64,000 bases of DNA from Argyresthia goedartella (GCA_949825045.1 OX463832.1:23182552-23246551); one strand, 5' to 3'; counted from the first letter of the stretch, positions 22,233 through 33,985 are shown. Numbers and translations are program-made. Notes: generated by a model not told the origin, from the letters alone.

Positions 22233-22476
22233 CAGCCTTATGGCGTAAGTCGTCTGAGCTATGAACTTCATATAGACTTTTAAGTTTGACACCTTGCACC
22301 AGCTTCATCTGTCAAATTGGTATCACGCAAGTAGCATCTTAATGGATGCCAAACCCAAGCTCATTGAATGAAGCCTAGAAGCCTTCGGTGATACCCCGCA
22401 ATCGATGAAATTGTATGAGCATGAGATGAACCATAGACACACGCTATGAACTTCAGAGTGTTACGCCATAAGGCTG
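22233..22476. mobile_element. Small TIR element (244 bp), tentative
   Basis: CAGCCTTATGGCGTAA at 22233-22248 and its exact reverse complement at 22461-22476. No protein. The target duplication is not obvious, so the termini may be longer or the pair fortuitous. Confidence 0.5.
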
Positions 22477-22479
22477 CTG

Positions 22480-23949
22480 GGAGGCTACCACAACGTCATA
22501 AGCCGATTCAGATTAGGAACCTAATTTGATCCGCAACCGTGACCGTCTTAAAAGAAGTCGGTATTAGGTAAATAAAGCCCAATAAGGAGATTTATAATGG
22601 AAATGGTTGCCATGGCGATGTTCTTCTTTTGAACCTCATTTGAATCGGAAAAAGATTGTGATAACCCCCCCGTAGGCGAGAACAGACATACTGACAGACG
22701 GACAAAGGCATTTTTGGGCAATCTCGAAACTGGACCATAGAATACTTAATAGTACTGACTGGACGCTTCGCTCGCTCTGTAAATGAACGGGGCCTTACTT
22801 GAATTCATTCGGGGTTCCCCGTCCAGAAAGCTCGCTTGCCTCTTCACTCTCCCGTCATCAGCATTATCCGTTTCCTCCACATCGCCGAACCGGTCACTGA
22901 GCACTGGCGACAAAGAAAAGGCTAAAAAATCTATGGAAATTAAATGTATTTTGTTTAATATTTATGCTTCGGAACGCACCTTTTTTCGTTGCGCGACTCG
23001 GACCGCGAGTGATCGGAACGGAACTAGCAGCTGTCACTTGTATAGAAACGTGATGACGAGTTAGAGGTTACTTTTTTGCACATGTCATTCGGGCCTTGGC
23101 TGTATTTTTATTAGTAATAATTGTCTAACACAGGTGTCGGGCCTGGTCGGAGTGTTAATTTGTAATAATCATCACGGAACAATCGTCCAATCGTCGGGAA
23201 ATAAGTAGATTCACGTCATCGGAGTGAGTGCTTCGTGTTGTGAAGGGACGAAGTGATTCGGGGATCAATTCGTCGCATTCGGACAGCGACCCTTCGTGTC
23301 GGCAAGCAACACGACGGCGACAGCATCGGGCTACGACGAGAGTAAGATTCGACTCCTCTCCCCCCACCCTTGTGCTCCTCATCCCGTGTCCCTGCCTCGA
23401 ATTGAGCTTTCGAATTCCGGTCCACGGCGTCAAAGGTCAGTACTCCTGGTGAAAACCAACCCTACCAAGATTCCACGCCCTGTCGGTTAAGGCGTGGAAT
23501 TTAATCATATTTATTTATATAGGCACACCAACAACATACACACATAACACTAGTGACTATGTGAGCTGTGGACCTCGCGAGGGACACTAAGACATACATA
23601 AATAAAATACATCTCCGCCATTTTTAAAAATTTATTTAAACTGAATCGACAAAAAAATCTATTTCATTATCGAACTTGCTCACAAAAAATCACGAGAATC
23701 ACGGAGAGAACATCCGAACACACATCCGGACATACAAAAGCATTTTTACCCGATTCTGAAACGGAGAGGCTCCGCTCACTCGGTCAATTAGGAAAAATAT
23801 TACAAAAAATAAATACTAGTCTTTATCAATTATAGACGTGCACAGCATTCTTGAAACGATACAAAGCAAGTTAGGCAGCAATAAAAAATCCTAACCTAAT
23901 ACACATAATAAACTCACTAAAAATTTAACACTTTCATATAATAATATAG
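22480..23949. other. No gene recognised
   Basis: CAGACATACTGACAGACGGA (22684) and AAACGGAGAGGCTCCGCTCA (23760) resemble pieces of common insect repeats. The segment 23160-23480 is GC-rich with open frames on both strands, but no domain, splice pattern or codon bias convinces me. Confidence 0.3.
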
Positions 23950-24090
23950 CCTGTGACAACCGGACCGTTTGACCAATTGATTGAGATCACACTCATCGAA
24001 ATCGGTTCAGTAGTTTAGGCGCTACAGTAGAACATACGTAAATACAAACATACATAGGTACGTACTAAAATCCTTCCTTAAGTCTGACGT
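23950..24090. repeat. Possible retroposon 3' end fragment
   Basis: ATCGAAATCGGTTCAGTAGT followed by GGCGCTACAGTAGAACATAC is the kind of tail I recall from dispersed lepidopteran retroposons. No boundaries visible. Confidence 0.4.
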
Positions 24091-24431
24091 TGTCAGGTAA
24101 AATAAGGTACTGAATAAACGAACTACCAACCTTATAGCAAGTTGCAAAAACGGACTTTAAATTTTAAAGCCCCTAAACACTAATGACGTTTCAGTGCCAT
24201 AAAATTTTGATAAATTGATTGGATTTTACTCTTACTTCTGAGTAGGTACATAATGTTCATTATAGTTCAAAGCGTTTCTGTAACTCGCTGTATGACAAAT
24301 AACTATTCAACGCTACCAAAAAAAAAAAAAATCCTAAGGAGAAAATAATAATCATTATTTATATTAAATAAATTAAACTTTTTGCAGCAATATTATTGGA
24401 AATATTATAACCATATATATTGGCCGTATCC

Positions 24432-24690
24432 ATGGTGGCTTCCGATTCGTCGTCGCCGAGACTCTCACACTCTTTATTATCTGTTCAATATCTTGAAAAA
24501 TCTGGGTTACCCCAACTACCTTTGACACCGTTTTAAGTATCTCTTTTCGGGAGACCGGCACCGGAGATCTAACACTGTCTCACTTTTAGCCACTCCGCAG
24601 CATAACAACTCTGCGTATGAAGACACAGCCCCACTCTTTTCTCTTTTAAGGCGATACCTCGTCCGTGCAAAGGTCCCCGTTACTCCAGGC
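24432..24690 (+). pseudogene. LINE B C-terminal fragment, copy B3
   Basis: Reads WLPIRRRRDSHTLYYLFNIL, then a stop, then FKYLFSGDRHRRSNTVSLLA, parallel to residues about 355-430 of the B2 protein. Both ends are broken. Confidence 0.75.
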
Positions 24691-24910
24691 GGAAAGACCC
24701 GCAGTGTGAGAGGGACGGAATCGGGAAAAAAATAAAAAACGTAGCGCTACACCACAAAAAACCACAGAGTAATTGTTTAAAAATAAAGTACGCTATTTTG
24801 TTAAAAAGTTTTTTATGGAGATTTTGCGAATACATAATATCTACATTTTGAACGCAGTTCCACAATGAAATTAGTTAGGATTTCAGAATTACAGGAAAAA
24901 ATAAAACAAT

Positions 24911-24955
24911 TTAGAGGTAAAGATAAAGATAAAGATAAAGATAAAGATAAAGAAT
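24911..24955 (-). repeat. LINE D tail, TTTATC hexamers
   Basis: About six copies of AAAGAT on the plus strand directly after the LINE D 3' UTR (GAATAAATGATTC on the minus strand). Confidence 0.9.
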
Positions 24956-25163
24956 CATTTATTCAGGAACATAGGTAATATGTAGATCTAATCAATGACA
25001 TTGAGTGATGGGTCTCTATGCTCTGCCATGGGAGGGCATATGAATATTATTTACATTATAAGTATTAATTACATTATAAACAATACAAATTAGCGTAGAA
25101 TTACTAATTACCTACATATATGACTATATTAGGCATCTGGCAAATAATACATTGTCGCCATCT

Positions 25164-28100
25164 TTATAAAACATCACTGAGGTATTCATCGACACTGTAA
25201 TAAACCTTGTTTGTTAGAAGACCCTTTATTTTCTTTTTAAATGTATGTATATTTTGTATTTCTTTTACAGACTGTGGGAGTTTGTTATATATTCTAATAG
25301 CCATGACAAATATACTTTTATTAAAATAGGCTGACTTGTGGCACTCCATTTTGAGCATCATATGGTGACGCCTGCTTTTGACATTTTGAAAAAGATGCAT
25401 ATTACTTTTGACAAAAACCAAGGTTTCGTATATGTAAATAGACGGCATCGTAAGAATGTTGAGACTCTTAAAGTAGGGTTTACAACTGTCAGTTCGGACC
25501 AGCTTGCACATAGCCCTCAAACATTTCTTCTGCGCTTTAAAAATAGTCTCTCTACCCGTCGCATTTCCCCAGAAGATTATACCGTAGCGCACGGAAGACT
25601 CTACAAAACCATGATACGAGACAAGTACAGCATCAGTGTTCACAATTTTTGTAAGCATGTGTAACGCATTCGCATATTGATTTAGCTTCTTTTGCAAGTG
25701 TTCGATGTGTGTCTTCCACGACATGTTGGAATCAATATGGAGACCTAAGAATTTTGTTGTCTCTGTACATTCAATTTGCTTATTCAAGTATTTAATATTC
25801 AATGCGTATTGCTGTCCGTGCCCTAGCCTATATTTCATTAGTTTAGTTTTTCCCAGATTAATTAAAAGATTGTTTTTTGTTAGCCATTCAATTATATGTG
25901 TTAAATTATTATTAATGTCATTTTCATATATGTCTAAGTTAATTAAATTATTACCGATAAATGTCACTGTGCTGTCGTCAGCAAATAAAACTATTGGATG
26001 ATTTATAGCTTTTGGGATGTCATTTATATATATAATAAACAGTAAAGGTCCTAATACGGATCCCTGTGGAACACCATACTTAATTTCCTTTACGTCAGAA
26101 GAATACACTTGATCTGTTTTTGTCTTAGGGCAGATTTTGTTTATTTGTGTCAATTGTGACCGGTTACTCAAGTATGATTCTAGTAGACTAAGAACATTCC
26201 CTCTTATTCCGTAACTATTTAATTTTTGAGCTAAGATTTTGTGATCGACATAGTCAAATGCGTTTGTGAGGTCCATAAATATCGATGACACTCTTTTGCC
26301 GTTATCTAGGTTTTTCATTATCGTGGTTAAAAAATCGAAGACAGCCATATTAATGTTCTTATTTCTTCTAAATCCCTTCTGTTCATCCGCAAGTATATTA
26401 TTAAGTTCTAAATATCTGTATAATTTTTCATATATTGCTTTTTCAATTATTTTGGAAAATATTGGGATAAGAGCCACTGGTCTGTAACAATTAATATGTT
26501 CCTTGTTATCTTTTTTGAAGAGTGGTCTGACGATAGAAGTTTTCAAACGATCCGGAAAAATACCATGTTCGATGCAGATATTTATTATGTAGCATAACAT
26601 CGGGCAGATAATATCAGCAACATATTTTATAACTTTTGTCAAAACTTCATCGTTTCCTGTACTGTACGTTCTTCAACAATAGTGTTAGTCGATAAACGTC
26701 AGCTGGAGTTGACGGTGACATAAACATAGATTTATAAGAATTATTTAATTGAATTGATTGATTATATGTCAAAGCTGGATTATTATTATTAGTATTATTA
26801 GCAGTAATGTCACAAAGAGGTTTAACTTGGTCAATAAAATTATTATTAAAAGCTTGGGCTATTTCTGTGGGGTTTGTTAACAAATTTCCATTGACTTTTA
26901 TGCAATTAATACTCTCTTTGGGTATGTGATTCTTTGTGTTGTTTATAATTTTCCAAACCGCTTGGCTTTTGTTTGACGATGTTTTGATGTAGTAGTCATT
27001 TTGCGCCTTTTGTGTCGAAACAATCACTCTCTTCAGGCGTTTGGAGTACTGCTTAAAAAGTTGTTTGTTGGTAGAGCTTGGATTTAATCTATAGTCCCAC
27101 AGTAGTTTTCTTTTCCTTTTGCAACATCGTTTTATGCCTTTTGATATCCATTTTGTTTTCTTAGTTATTATATTTACTTTGATTCTATTTAAAGGGAAAC
27201 ATAGTGAGTACAGAAGCGTGAAAGCATCATGGAAACAATTAAATGCTTCATTGGGTTTAGTGCTGTCGTATACATCACTAAAAGTAAGCTGACCTAGGTA
27301 GTTTCGAAATTTTTGCACATGCAAAAATTTCGAAACTACCGCGACGTGATGTAAGCGAGGTAAACATTTACCTCGCTTACATCACGTCGCATGATAAAAT
27401 AGTGTGTCAGAGAGAAAAACTTTTTTACGGGTAACGCAATTATTTGCGCTGTGTGGTCAGATAGTGCTAACTCCACAATTTCACCCTTGCAACCATGTAC
27501 GTTATGTAAGAAATTGTCGAGACATGTGCGACTGCTTAGGCGAGTTGGTTCATTAAATTTACTCTTTAAGTTATAGTTACTTAGTAAATCCACAAATTTT
27601 CTTTTTGCAACGGTGTTACTAAGCATGTCGATATTGAAATCACCACCTTTTTATTTTTATAGCAAACTAGTTGCAGTATTTCTTCTAATTTGGTGAAAAA
27701 TGATTCTAATTTTTCACTCTTATTTATTTGGGGTGGTACTCTATACATACACATAACAATAATTTTATGTTCGATAAGCTCAATTGCACAGCATTCGATT
27801 AAGTTTGGGATATTAATATTTTTAATTTCATTGATGACTTTGTATTTATGATTTCTTCTAATAAGGATGCACGACCCTCCATTTCTATTTTTTCTTGCGT
27901 ATTGAGAAGCTAAAGTAAAGTTTGGTATACACAATTGAGATTCGTCAGTTTTTACCATGTTGTGTTCAGTAATGCATATAACGTCTATTTGTTTATTGTT
28001 TTTATGAAGGTCATCCAAGTGAACAGAGAGTAAATCCACTTTATTAATTAATCCGTTGATGTTTTGATGCAGGATGTGTATTTTATTGTGATATACGAAA

Positions 28101-28277
28101 AAAATCATTGTTGTCGTCATTGAGATAAATGTCAGTTTTGTTATTGGTACCACTATTTATTACTACGTCATTGTTTGTATTGCTATTTAAATTTTTATTG
28201 ATATTTTTTATTTCAGGTTCCAGTTCAATGTGTTTTGTGTCGTTATTAGTTTGAGTGGACATGATGATATGAAACAT
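25164..28277 (-). pseudogene. LINE D ORF2: endonuclease plus RT, several frameshifts
   Basis: ORF2 begins at about 28277, overlapping the ORF1 end by 32 bases. The endonuclease is in two frames: ILHQNINGLINKVDLL and CITEHN (28153-27581), then TCLDNFLHNVHGCKG and LSDHTAQ (27626-27336). The GDFNID block is destroyed by a one-base shift near 27630. The RT frame (26642-25164, 492 residues) has SIFMDLTNAFDYVDH (Asp 124), YGVPQGSVLGPL and LFADDS (220-223), then YGIIFWGN and the C-terminal KVYYSVDEYL. A palindromic scar at 27297-27389 separates endonuclease and RT parts. Confidence 0.85.
27297..27388. repeat. Two abutting near-perfect palindromes
   Basis: First palindrome: arms of 21 bases beginning GGTAGTTTCGAAATTTTTGC around a two-base centre. 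Second: arms of 24 bases beginning GCGACGTGATGTAAGCGAGG around a two-base centre. They lie at the point where the LINE D frame breaks between DVSEVNV and KFRNYLGQL. Confidence 0.9.
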
Positions 28278-29283
28278 TCTGGAACTGGTTGCAGATCAGC
28301 TTCAATTCATAGTTAAGTTTATATTCTCTAAGGTTTTTGTTATGGGGAATTTCACACACAATTACGTTAGCCTTTTCAATTGAGTGCAACCAAATTGCTG
28401 CATGAGTTTTAAATTCAAAAGGATTGACCTCATTCATTCCTCCTAATATAATAACAAAGTCTTTGTTGCTTAATGCAGAAATTTCATTTTTCTCCACGTA
28501 TGTAAGGTCGTGTACTTTTGCACCAGATTTCCAAAAGCATGTAACCAAATGTTGAGAGCCCAGTAATATTTGCAGCGCTTTTTGAAGTCCGCGAGCTTGT
28601 TGGTCACCGATGATAATGACTTTCTTTTTTATATCTTTACATGTTTTCTTTATTTCTGTGTCGATTTTTGCCTCCTGTGTGTGTATTATAGTCTCTTGAG
28701 ATACTCGTGTCTGATTTTCATGTCCAATGTTAGTGATTTCTTCTTGTCTCTTAGCGTCACGGCTTTCGTCCTTATCTATGTTGAGCTGCTTGTCAGGGTG
28801 ATGACCCTCCATATTTTCTCGTCCCTTAGGGTCACTGCTATCATCCTTGTCAATGTTGAGCTGCTTGTCAGGTTCTTCAGTTTCCGTATTTTTCTGTGTT
28901 TTTTCTTTATTCTGTTTGTCCAAATTTGCAGGTCCATCTTTAACACTGTTGTTGACTTGAGTGCAAAACTGTAGCCTTTCATTTTTTTCTGTAAGCGCCT
29001 TCCTTGGCTTTTTCCTACGACGTGCTGAGATCGGTGTTGATGGAGTGTCGGAGAACTTGAAGGCTTTATATGTTTCTATCAGTTTTTGTGATTTTTCTAG
29101 GTCACATTTTAGTTTTTGGTTTTCTAGGCTTAAGTTTTCTATTTCAGTCTCTGCGCTTTTTAGGTAATTTTTTAATTTTCCGATTTCTTCATTTAACATA
29201 ATATCTTGGCTACACGTAAAGGATGTTTGGGGTAAGCTCATGTTACTATCTTCAAATAGGGATGACTTAGACAGGTCGCTCAC
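28246..29283 (-). CDS. LINE D ORF1: coiled coil plus SGNH-hydrolase-like domain
   Basis: 345 residues, open throughout. A coiled coil spans about 28-75, followed by a basic patch (ARRRKKPRK, 87-95). A charged linker contains the same nine residues, DKQLNIDKD, at 139-147 and 164-172. The last 125 residues follow the SGNH/GDSL esterase plan: KKVIIIGDQQARGL (block I, 220-233), FVIILGGMNEV (block III, 276-286) and YHHVHSN at the end. Block I has Gln where the family nucleophile is Ser, so hydrolase activity is doubtful. Esterase-like ORF1 proteins are known from CR1-type LINEs. The role is RNA binding and chaperoning, by family inference. The fold is assigned by motif only. Confidence 0.75.
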   Translation of the reverse strand: MSDLSKSSLFEDSNMSLPQTSFTCSQDIMLNEEIGKLKNYLKSAETEIENLSLENQKLKCDLEKSQKLIETYKAFKFSDTPSTPISARRRKKPRKALTEKNERLQFCTQVNNSVKDGPANLDKQNKEKTQKNTETEEPDKQLNIDKDDSSDPKGRENMEGHHPDKQLNIDKDESRDAKRQEEITNIGHENQTRVSQETIIHTQEAKIDTEIKKTCKDIKKKVIIIGDQQARGLQKALQILLGSQHLVTCFWKSGAKVHDLTYVEKNEISALSNKDFVIILGGMNEVNPFEFKTHAAIWLHSIEKANVIVCEIPHNKNLREYKLNYELKLICNQFQNVSYHHVHSN

Positions 29284-29365
29284 TGAGTTACTTCTTTATT
29301 TGTTTCGGAAGGTGACATTGTCTCTATTTTGATTCATCTTGCAGGAAATCTTTGGTTTCCGTATG

Positions 29366-29843
29366 TTTTTATTTTTGTTTCACGATTAAAAACGTGATAA
29401 AAAATTAAAAATTAAAAGTAAGTGTCTTTCTTCGCCGTGTGGTAGTTAAAAAACAAAAAGTTGATGGTCGCCGTGTGGGATCGAACTCGGATCTCATGCG
29501 TAATAGGCGGGTGTCTCTCGCCGCAAGCTATCACTTCAATTTACTTGACTTGCGAAATATGTGAATGCTAGCGATCCAGTGACCTTTCTTAGACGTGTGA
29601 AGGTTTTTATTTTTGTTTCACGATTAAAAACGTGATAAAAAAATTAAAAATTAAAAGTAAGTATCTTTCTTCGCCGTGTGGTAGTTAAAAAACAAAAAGT
29701 TGATGGTCGACGTGTGGGATCGAACCCGGATCTCATGCGCAATAGCTGGGTGTCTCTCGCCGCAAGCTATCACTTCAATTTACTTGACTTGCGAAATATG
29801 TGAATGCTAGCGATCCAGTGAACTTTCTTAGACGTGTGAAGGT
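29366..29843 (-). promoter_or_regulatory. Tandem 239-bp units upstream of LINE D ORF1
   Basis: Two copies (29366-29604 and 29605-29843) differ at few positions and lie in the position of a LINE 5' UTR. On the minus strand each carries CCGGGTTCGATCCC or its CGAGTTCGATCCC variant, a good pol III box B, with GATAGCTTGCGGCGAGAGAC upstream as a possible weak box A. Tandem 5' monomers act as promoters in several LINEs; that role here is inference. Confidence 0.55.
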
Positions 29844-30404
29844 GATCAATCGTCGGTGACCGTTAGCGGACTTTGCACTTATGTAACACATTCACCACAA
29901 CAAAGGAATGTAGATTGTAAGAAGCAACAAATATGTTGTGTTTATTACCAGTAGATTTAAGAATGGCACTGGTCACTTTGGTCACTGTAATGTTTTGTGC
30001 AGGATTAATGCTGTCAGAGTCGTCACATATACATAGGTTTTGCTTGATTTTATTGTTACTTTGCACTCACTTATAATCACTCTGTTGTTTTATTGATTGT
30101 ACTGTTTTTATCACTGGATAACAACTCCACGTCTCAATTGGTTTGTTATTTATCAAAAGGTACTGATTTTATATAATTTTAAGTAGATTTAGTTGTTAAA
30201 ATGATTTATTTATACGGAGCTCAATGTTTACGGCTATACTATACTATATACGGTGTTTTCATAATTAAATTTTATCGAGAAAATTTCATCCAATCGCTTT
30301 TTCCTTTAGTAAAAACCTTATTCAAATACTCAATAAATGTTGACTCAAAAACCAAATCTGTAGATGACTTCATGGTGGAGTAAATGGATTCGAAAAAAAC
30401 CCCA

Positions 30405-30560
30405 TTTTTTTTTCGTAGCGCCTTAAAGAGCACTACCTCTCTCTTTCGCAAAAGTTATTGTATTTATATTATTACATGTAAAGTTTTTGTAGTATATTTA
30501 TGAATTTACTATCTGTATTGTATGGAACCATAAATATACTTGCATGGAGTGTATGGAGAA
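30405..30560 (+). mobile_element. LINE B coding-end and 3' UTR fragment
   Basis: AAAGAGCACTACCTCTCTCT encodes the family's terminal KEHYLSLS, followed by the CAAAAGTTATTGTATTTAT 3' UTR. It lacks everything upstream. Confidence 0.65.
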
Positions 30561-30593
30561 TAGTAGAGTTAAGTACCTACTTAGTTAAATTTA

Positions 30594-31027
30594 CTTTATC
30601 TACACACGTATCATAAACCTTCTTTACTGCGTTAAAAAACAGCACGTTACGATCAGCATAATGTTAAACTACTTGCTAAAAACTCATTTCTTATCTGAAA
30701 AATTACACATTATGACCATAATGTGTAATTTTTCTACATATTATGACATTCAAATTTCGAACGCCGACGCCCGCCTGCGTGCCGCCCCTAGTTTGTCTGT
30801 GAAGTTGGTACTACAGAACAAGCTAAACAACTGCAGTGCTGAGCCACAATGCCGGTCAAACATGCGGTTCCTGAACACATCAAAGAGAGCTTATGATATG
30901 TGTGTAGATAAACTAGTGTATGTAACAACCGTACATAATTAGGCATTAAAACTCTCGAGTGATATTATTCATAAACCCATTCTCGAGTATTAATGCCCTC
31001 CATTATGTAGCAGTCACATAAACTACT
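30594..31027 (-). mobile_element. Double fold-back element, copy 2
   Basis: Inverted copy: TTATCTACACACGTATCATA at the left and GTCACATAAACTACTATA at the right. Both fold-backs are kept, including the ATTACACATTATGACC hairpin. Near full length. Confidence 0.8.
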
Positions 31028-31093
31028 ATAAAATACGGATAAAAAACAAACACAGGTAAGAGTAGGCACTCAACTTATCATAATGCATGCAAT

Positions 31094-31223
31094 GTATACG
31101 TCGCGCCACACGTTATGAGCGGTGGCCTTGAATGCGCAGTAGTCACTTTTCAATACCTGTGCATATGCGCAGTAATTCCCGCCAACGTCGCCCTGCACTC
31201 TTAATTTGTGGCGCGAGGTATAC
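31094..31223. mobile_element. Short TIR element, 130 bp
   Basis: GTATACGTCGCGCCACA faces GTATACCTCGCGCCACA in inverted orientation. Inside are GAATGCGCAGTAGTCACTTT and ATGCGCAGTAATTCCCGCC, both also found near the ends of the 769-bp element at 35137-35905, so this looks like its internal-deletion derivative. Confidence 0.7.
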
Positions 31224-31401
31224 CTACTTTTATAGGTCAGCAAACCTAGGTCGTAGAGGCGAGGCGAAGTAGGTGATAATAATTAAGATAATAAATGCAC
31301 TTGACTATAGAGAGTATTGTGGAAGATTTTAATTGTTGATTCAAATACAAAACATAATCTTAATTTAACGAATTGATTTACTTCAAACATAGGTTGCTTG
31401 A

Positions 31402-31625
31402 CGATCTCTGTGGCGTAGCGGTTGTGGCTCTGCCTACCATGCGAGAGGTCCCGGGTTCGACCCCCGGCGGGGGGTAAGAAAATAAATTACCCAGGTCTTG
31501 GATGTTTATATGTGTGTGACGTCGCTGTTTCTGGTTCCCACGACACAGGGTATCCTATTGTGGGGCCAGAAGCAATGTATGTGTTAATCAATATAGACAT
31601 AACAATAGGTTTAACCTGTCAAGTG
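31402..31625 (+). mobile_element. SINE family 2 (tRNA-derived)
   Basis: The head has TGGCGTAGCGGTTGTGG (box A) and GGTTCGACCCC (box B, about 31454). The 3' part, CACAGGGTATCCTATTGTGG then GGCCAGAAGCAATGTATGTG, parallels the 3' part of SINE family 1, suggesting a shared LINE partner. A tail fragment recurs at 52473. The short stretch 31224-31401 holds nothing recognised. Confidence 0.8.
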
Positions 31626-31799
31626 AAATCCTGGCCAATTAAAAGTTAACAATATATTTACAATACCTAGTTGCTGACTATAAGTCAGGTAGGGATTTCA
31701 TTTGTAAAATTAAGACGAAGAGAATTATTTTAATTTTAGTTACAGAAAGGACAATAATAAAATACCAATTTACTGATTAAGTTGAGTGAGACTAACAAT

Positions 31800-32403
31800 A
31801 GTGTAAATGTATATAGCAATCCTAAACCTATTACAAATAAGTGTGGTAGGTATTACGTATTGTATGATATTGATAAATTAATTAATAATCAGTTAAATAT
31901 TATGTATGAGAGATGTTATGTGTTTATAGATAATAATATAATAATAAATAGTGTAAATGTATATAGCAATCTAAATACCTATTACAAATAAGTGTGGTAG
32001 GTATTACGTATTGTATGATATTGATAAATTAATTAATAATCAGTTAAATATTATGTATGAGAGATGTTATGTGTTTATAGATAATAATATAATAATAAAT
32101 AGTGTAAATGTATATAGCAATCTAAATACCTATTACAAATAAGTGTGGTAGGTATTACGTATTGTATGATATTGATAAATTAATTAATAATCAGTTAAAT
32201 ATTATGTATGAGAGATGTTATGTGTTTATAGATAATAATATAATAATAAATAGTGTAAATGTATATAGCAATCTAAATACCTATTACAAATAAGTGTGGT
32301 AGGTATTACGTATTGTATGATATTGATAAATTAATTAATAATCAGTTAAATATTATGTATGAGGGATGTTATGTGTTAATAGATAATAATATAATCATAA
32401 ATA
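31800..32403 (+). repeat. Tandem array, four units of 150-151 bp
   Basis: Units begin GTGTAAATGTATATAGCAAT at 31801, 31951, 32102 and 32253. Units 2-4 are almost identical; the first and last show a few changes. AT-rich, no coding potential. The size is nucleosome-scale and satellite-like. The following 32404-32563 shows nothing further. Confidence 0.92.
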
Positions 32404-32851
32404 GTGCTTTATGTGTCTATATATGTAGTGTAACTACATATGTAGGAATATAAATAAGATATTAGTTTAAACAAAAAGGTGATAGATAATACTCCATGTA
32501 CGTAACCAGCCATTCATAAGTTGGTGGTATTGAAAGAAAATGCAGTCGGGATATTTGTTTTATTGGTTTTTATCTACACACGTATCATAAACCCTCTTTA
32601 CTGCGTTCAAAAACCGCACGTTAGGATCAGCATTATGTTAAACTACTTGGTAAAAACAGTTGGTACTACAGAACAAGTTAAACAATTGCAGAGCCACAAT
32701 GCCGGTCAAACATGCGGTTCCTGAACACATCAAAGAGAGCTTATGATATGTGTGTAGATAAACTAGTGTATGTAACTGTACATAATTAGGCATTAAAACT
32801 CTCGAGTGTTATTATTATGAAACTCTCTCGAGTTTTAATGCCCTCCATTAT

Positions 32852-33978
32852 GTCAATAGTCAATAGTCAATAGTCAAAAAACTTTATTACTGTAGATATT
32901 TACATATACTTAGCAAACGTCATTTTTTGCCTCTTCTCTACATTGGACCACTGTGGGAGAAGAAGGGCGTAGAAACTCCCACAGATTTATTTTTAGATCT
33001 CTTTTAAAAATAGGTTGTGCTTAACTAATACAAATATGAAAAATTTAATTGTTATGATTAATAAGCAGGAATAAATAATTACAAAATAATTAACAGCAAG
33101 GTCTGTGTTGAGCCAGATTAACCCCATACAGTCCTGTCATTTAAGTAATCTTGAACATTGTAATATCCCTTTTTCGACAAAGTCGCTTTAACATGCTTTT
33201 TAAATTGCTCAAATGGCAATTTCAAAATCTCCAGAGGTATCCTATTGTAGTAGAGAATGCACTGACCCTTGAAAGAATTGCTAACCTTCGCGAGTCTAAA
33301 ACGGGGCGCACATAGTCTGTGATTATTTCTTAGGTTAACATTACAGCTGTCGCTAAGTTTGGAAAATGTTGTAAGGTTCTTGCGTACATACATTATATTT
33401 TCGAAAATAAATTGACTAGCTACTGTTAGTATGTCAATTTCTTTAAAAAGCTCTCTTAAGGAGTCTGTTCGTTTTAAATTATAAATTGCTCGAATAGCTC
33501 TTTTCTGTAAAATAAAAATAGTTTGAATATCCGCTGCTTTCCCCCACAACAAGATACCATAGGACATCACACTATGAAAGTAACTAAAATATACTAGCCT
33601 AGATGTAGCCACATCCGTGCTTTGTCTGATGTTCCTAACAGCGTAAGCCGCAGAACTTAATTTACCAGCCAATTTATCTATGTGGGGTCCCCACTGCAAT
33701 TTACTATCAATGGTTATTCCAAGAAACTTCGTATCATTTACCAATTCTAACGTGCTGTTGTCTAACACCAAACTGGTCTCAACTTGCCTGACATTTGGAA
33801 GTGAGAATTTGATACACTTGGTTTTACCAGCGTTTAACAATAAATTATTAACTGTGAACCAATTCAAGGTTAAAGACAATACACCATTAACATCATCAAA
33901 ATCTCCTTTTTGTCTTTCAATTTTGAAGACCATTGAAGTATCATCAGCAAACAACACTATGTCAGTTAATTTCTCCAC
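32852..33978 (-). mobile_element. LINE E, copy E1, 5'-truncated
   Basis: The 3' tail is TCAATAG repeats (32854-32876 on the plus strand). The body matches LINE E2 at 44016-44725 in the opposite direction, at high identity by eye. It inserted into fold-back copy 3 at ATTATG. Confidence 0.85.
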
Positions 33979-33985
33979 CATGCAG
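33118..33985 (-). pseudogene. LINE E1 ORF2 C-terminal part
   Basis: Starts inside the RT at IVLFADDTSMVF (catalytic Asp pair), then WFTVNNLLLNAGKTKCIKF, FLGITIDSKLQWGPHID, MSYGILLWGK and a C-terminal end SKKGYYNVQDYLND. About 285 residues are open and related to the ends of LINE A and D. The palm core upstream of FADD is missing by 5' truncation. The first residues of the open frame upstream come from the fold-back element ends, not from the LINE. Confidence 0.85.

Larger units (their letters stand above)
24911..30130 (-). mobile_element. LINE D, near full length
   Basis: Minus-strand order: two tandem 239-bp units (29843-29366), ORF1 with an SGNH-like domain, an ORF2 overlapping it slightly, a 3' UTR, and a tail of TTTATC repeats (24953-24917). 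The tail is a LINE slippage tail. The 5' limit near 30130 is an estimate. LINE A is a truncated relative. Confidence 0.85.

Noticed and set aside
22783..23064. 93-residue frame as a gene
   Set aside because: No domain, no splice pattern and no homologous sense; chance open frame.
23155..23490. Overlapping frames on both strands in a GC-rich segment as host exon
   Set aside because: Open on both strands because of base composition; no signal peptide, domain or convincing splice sites.
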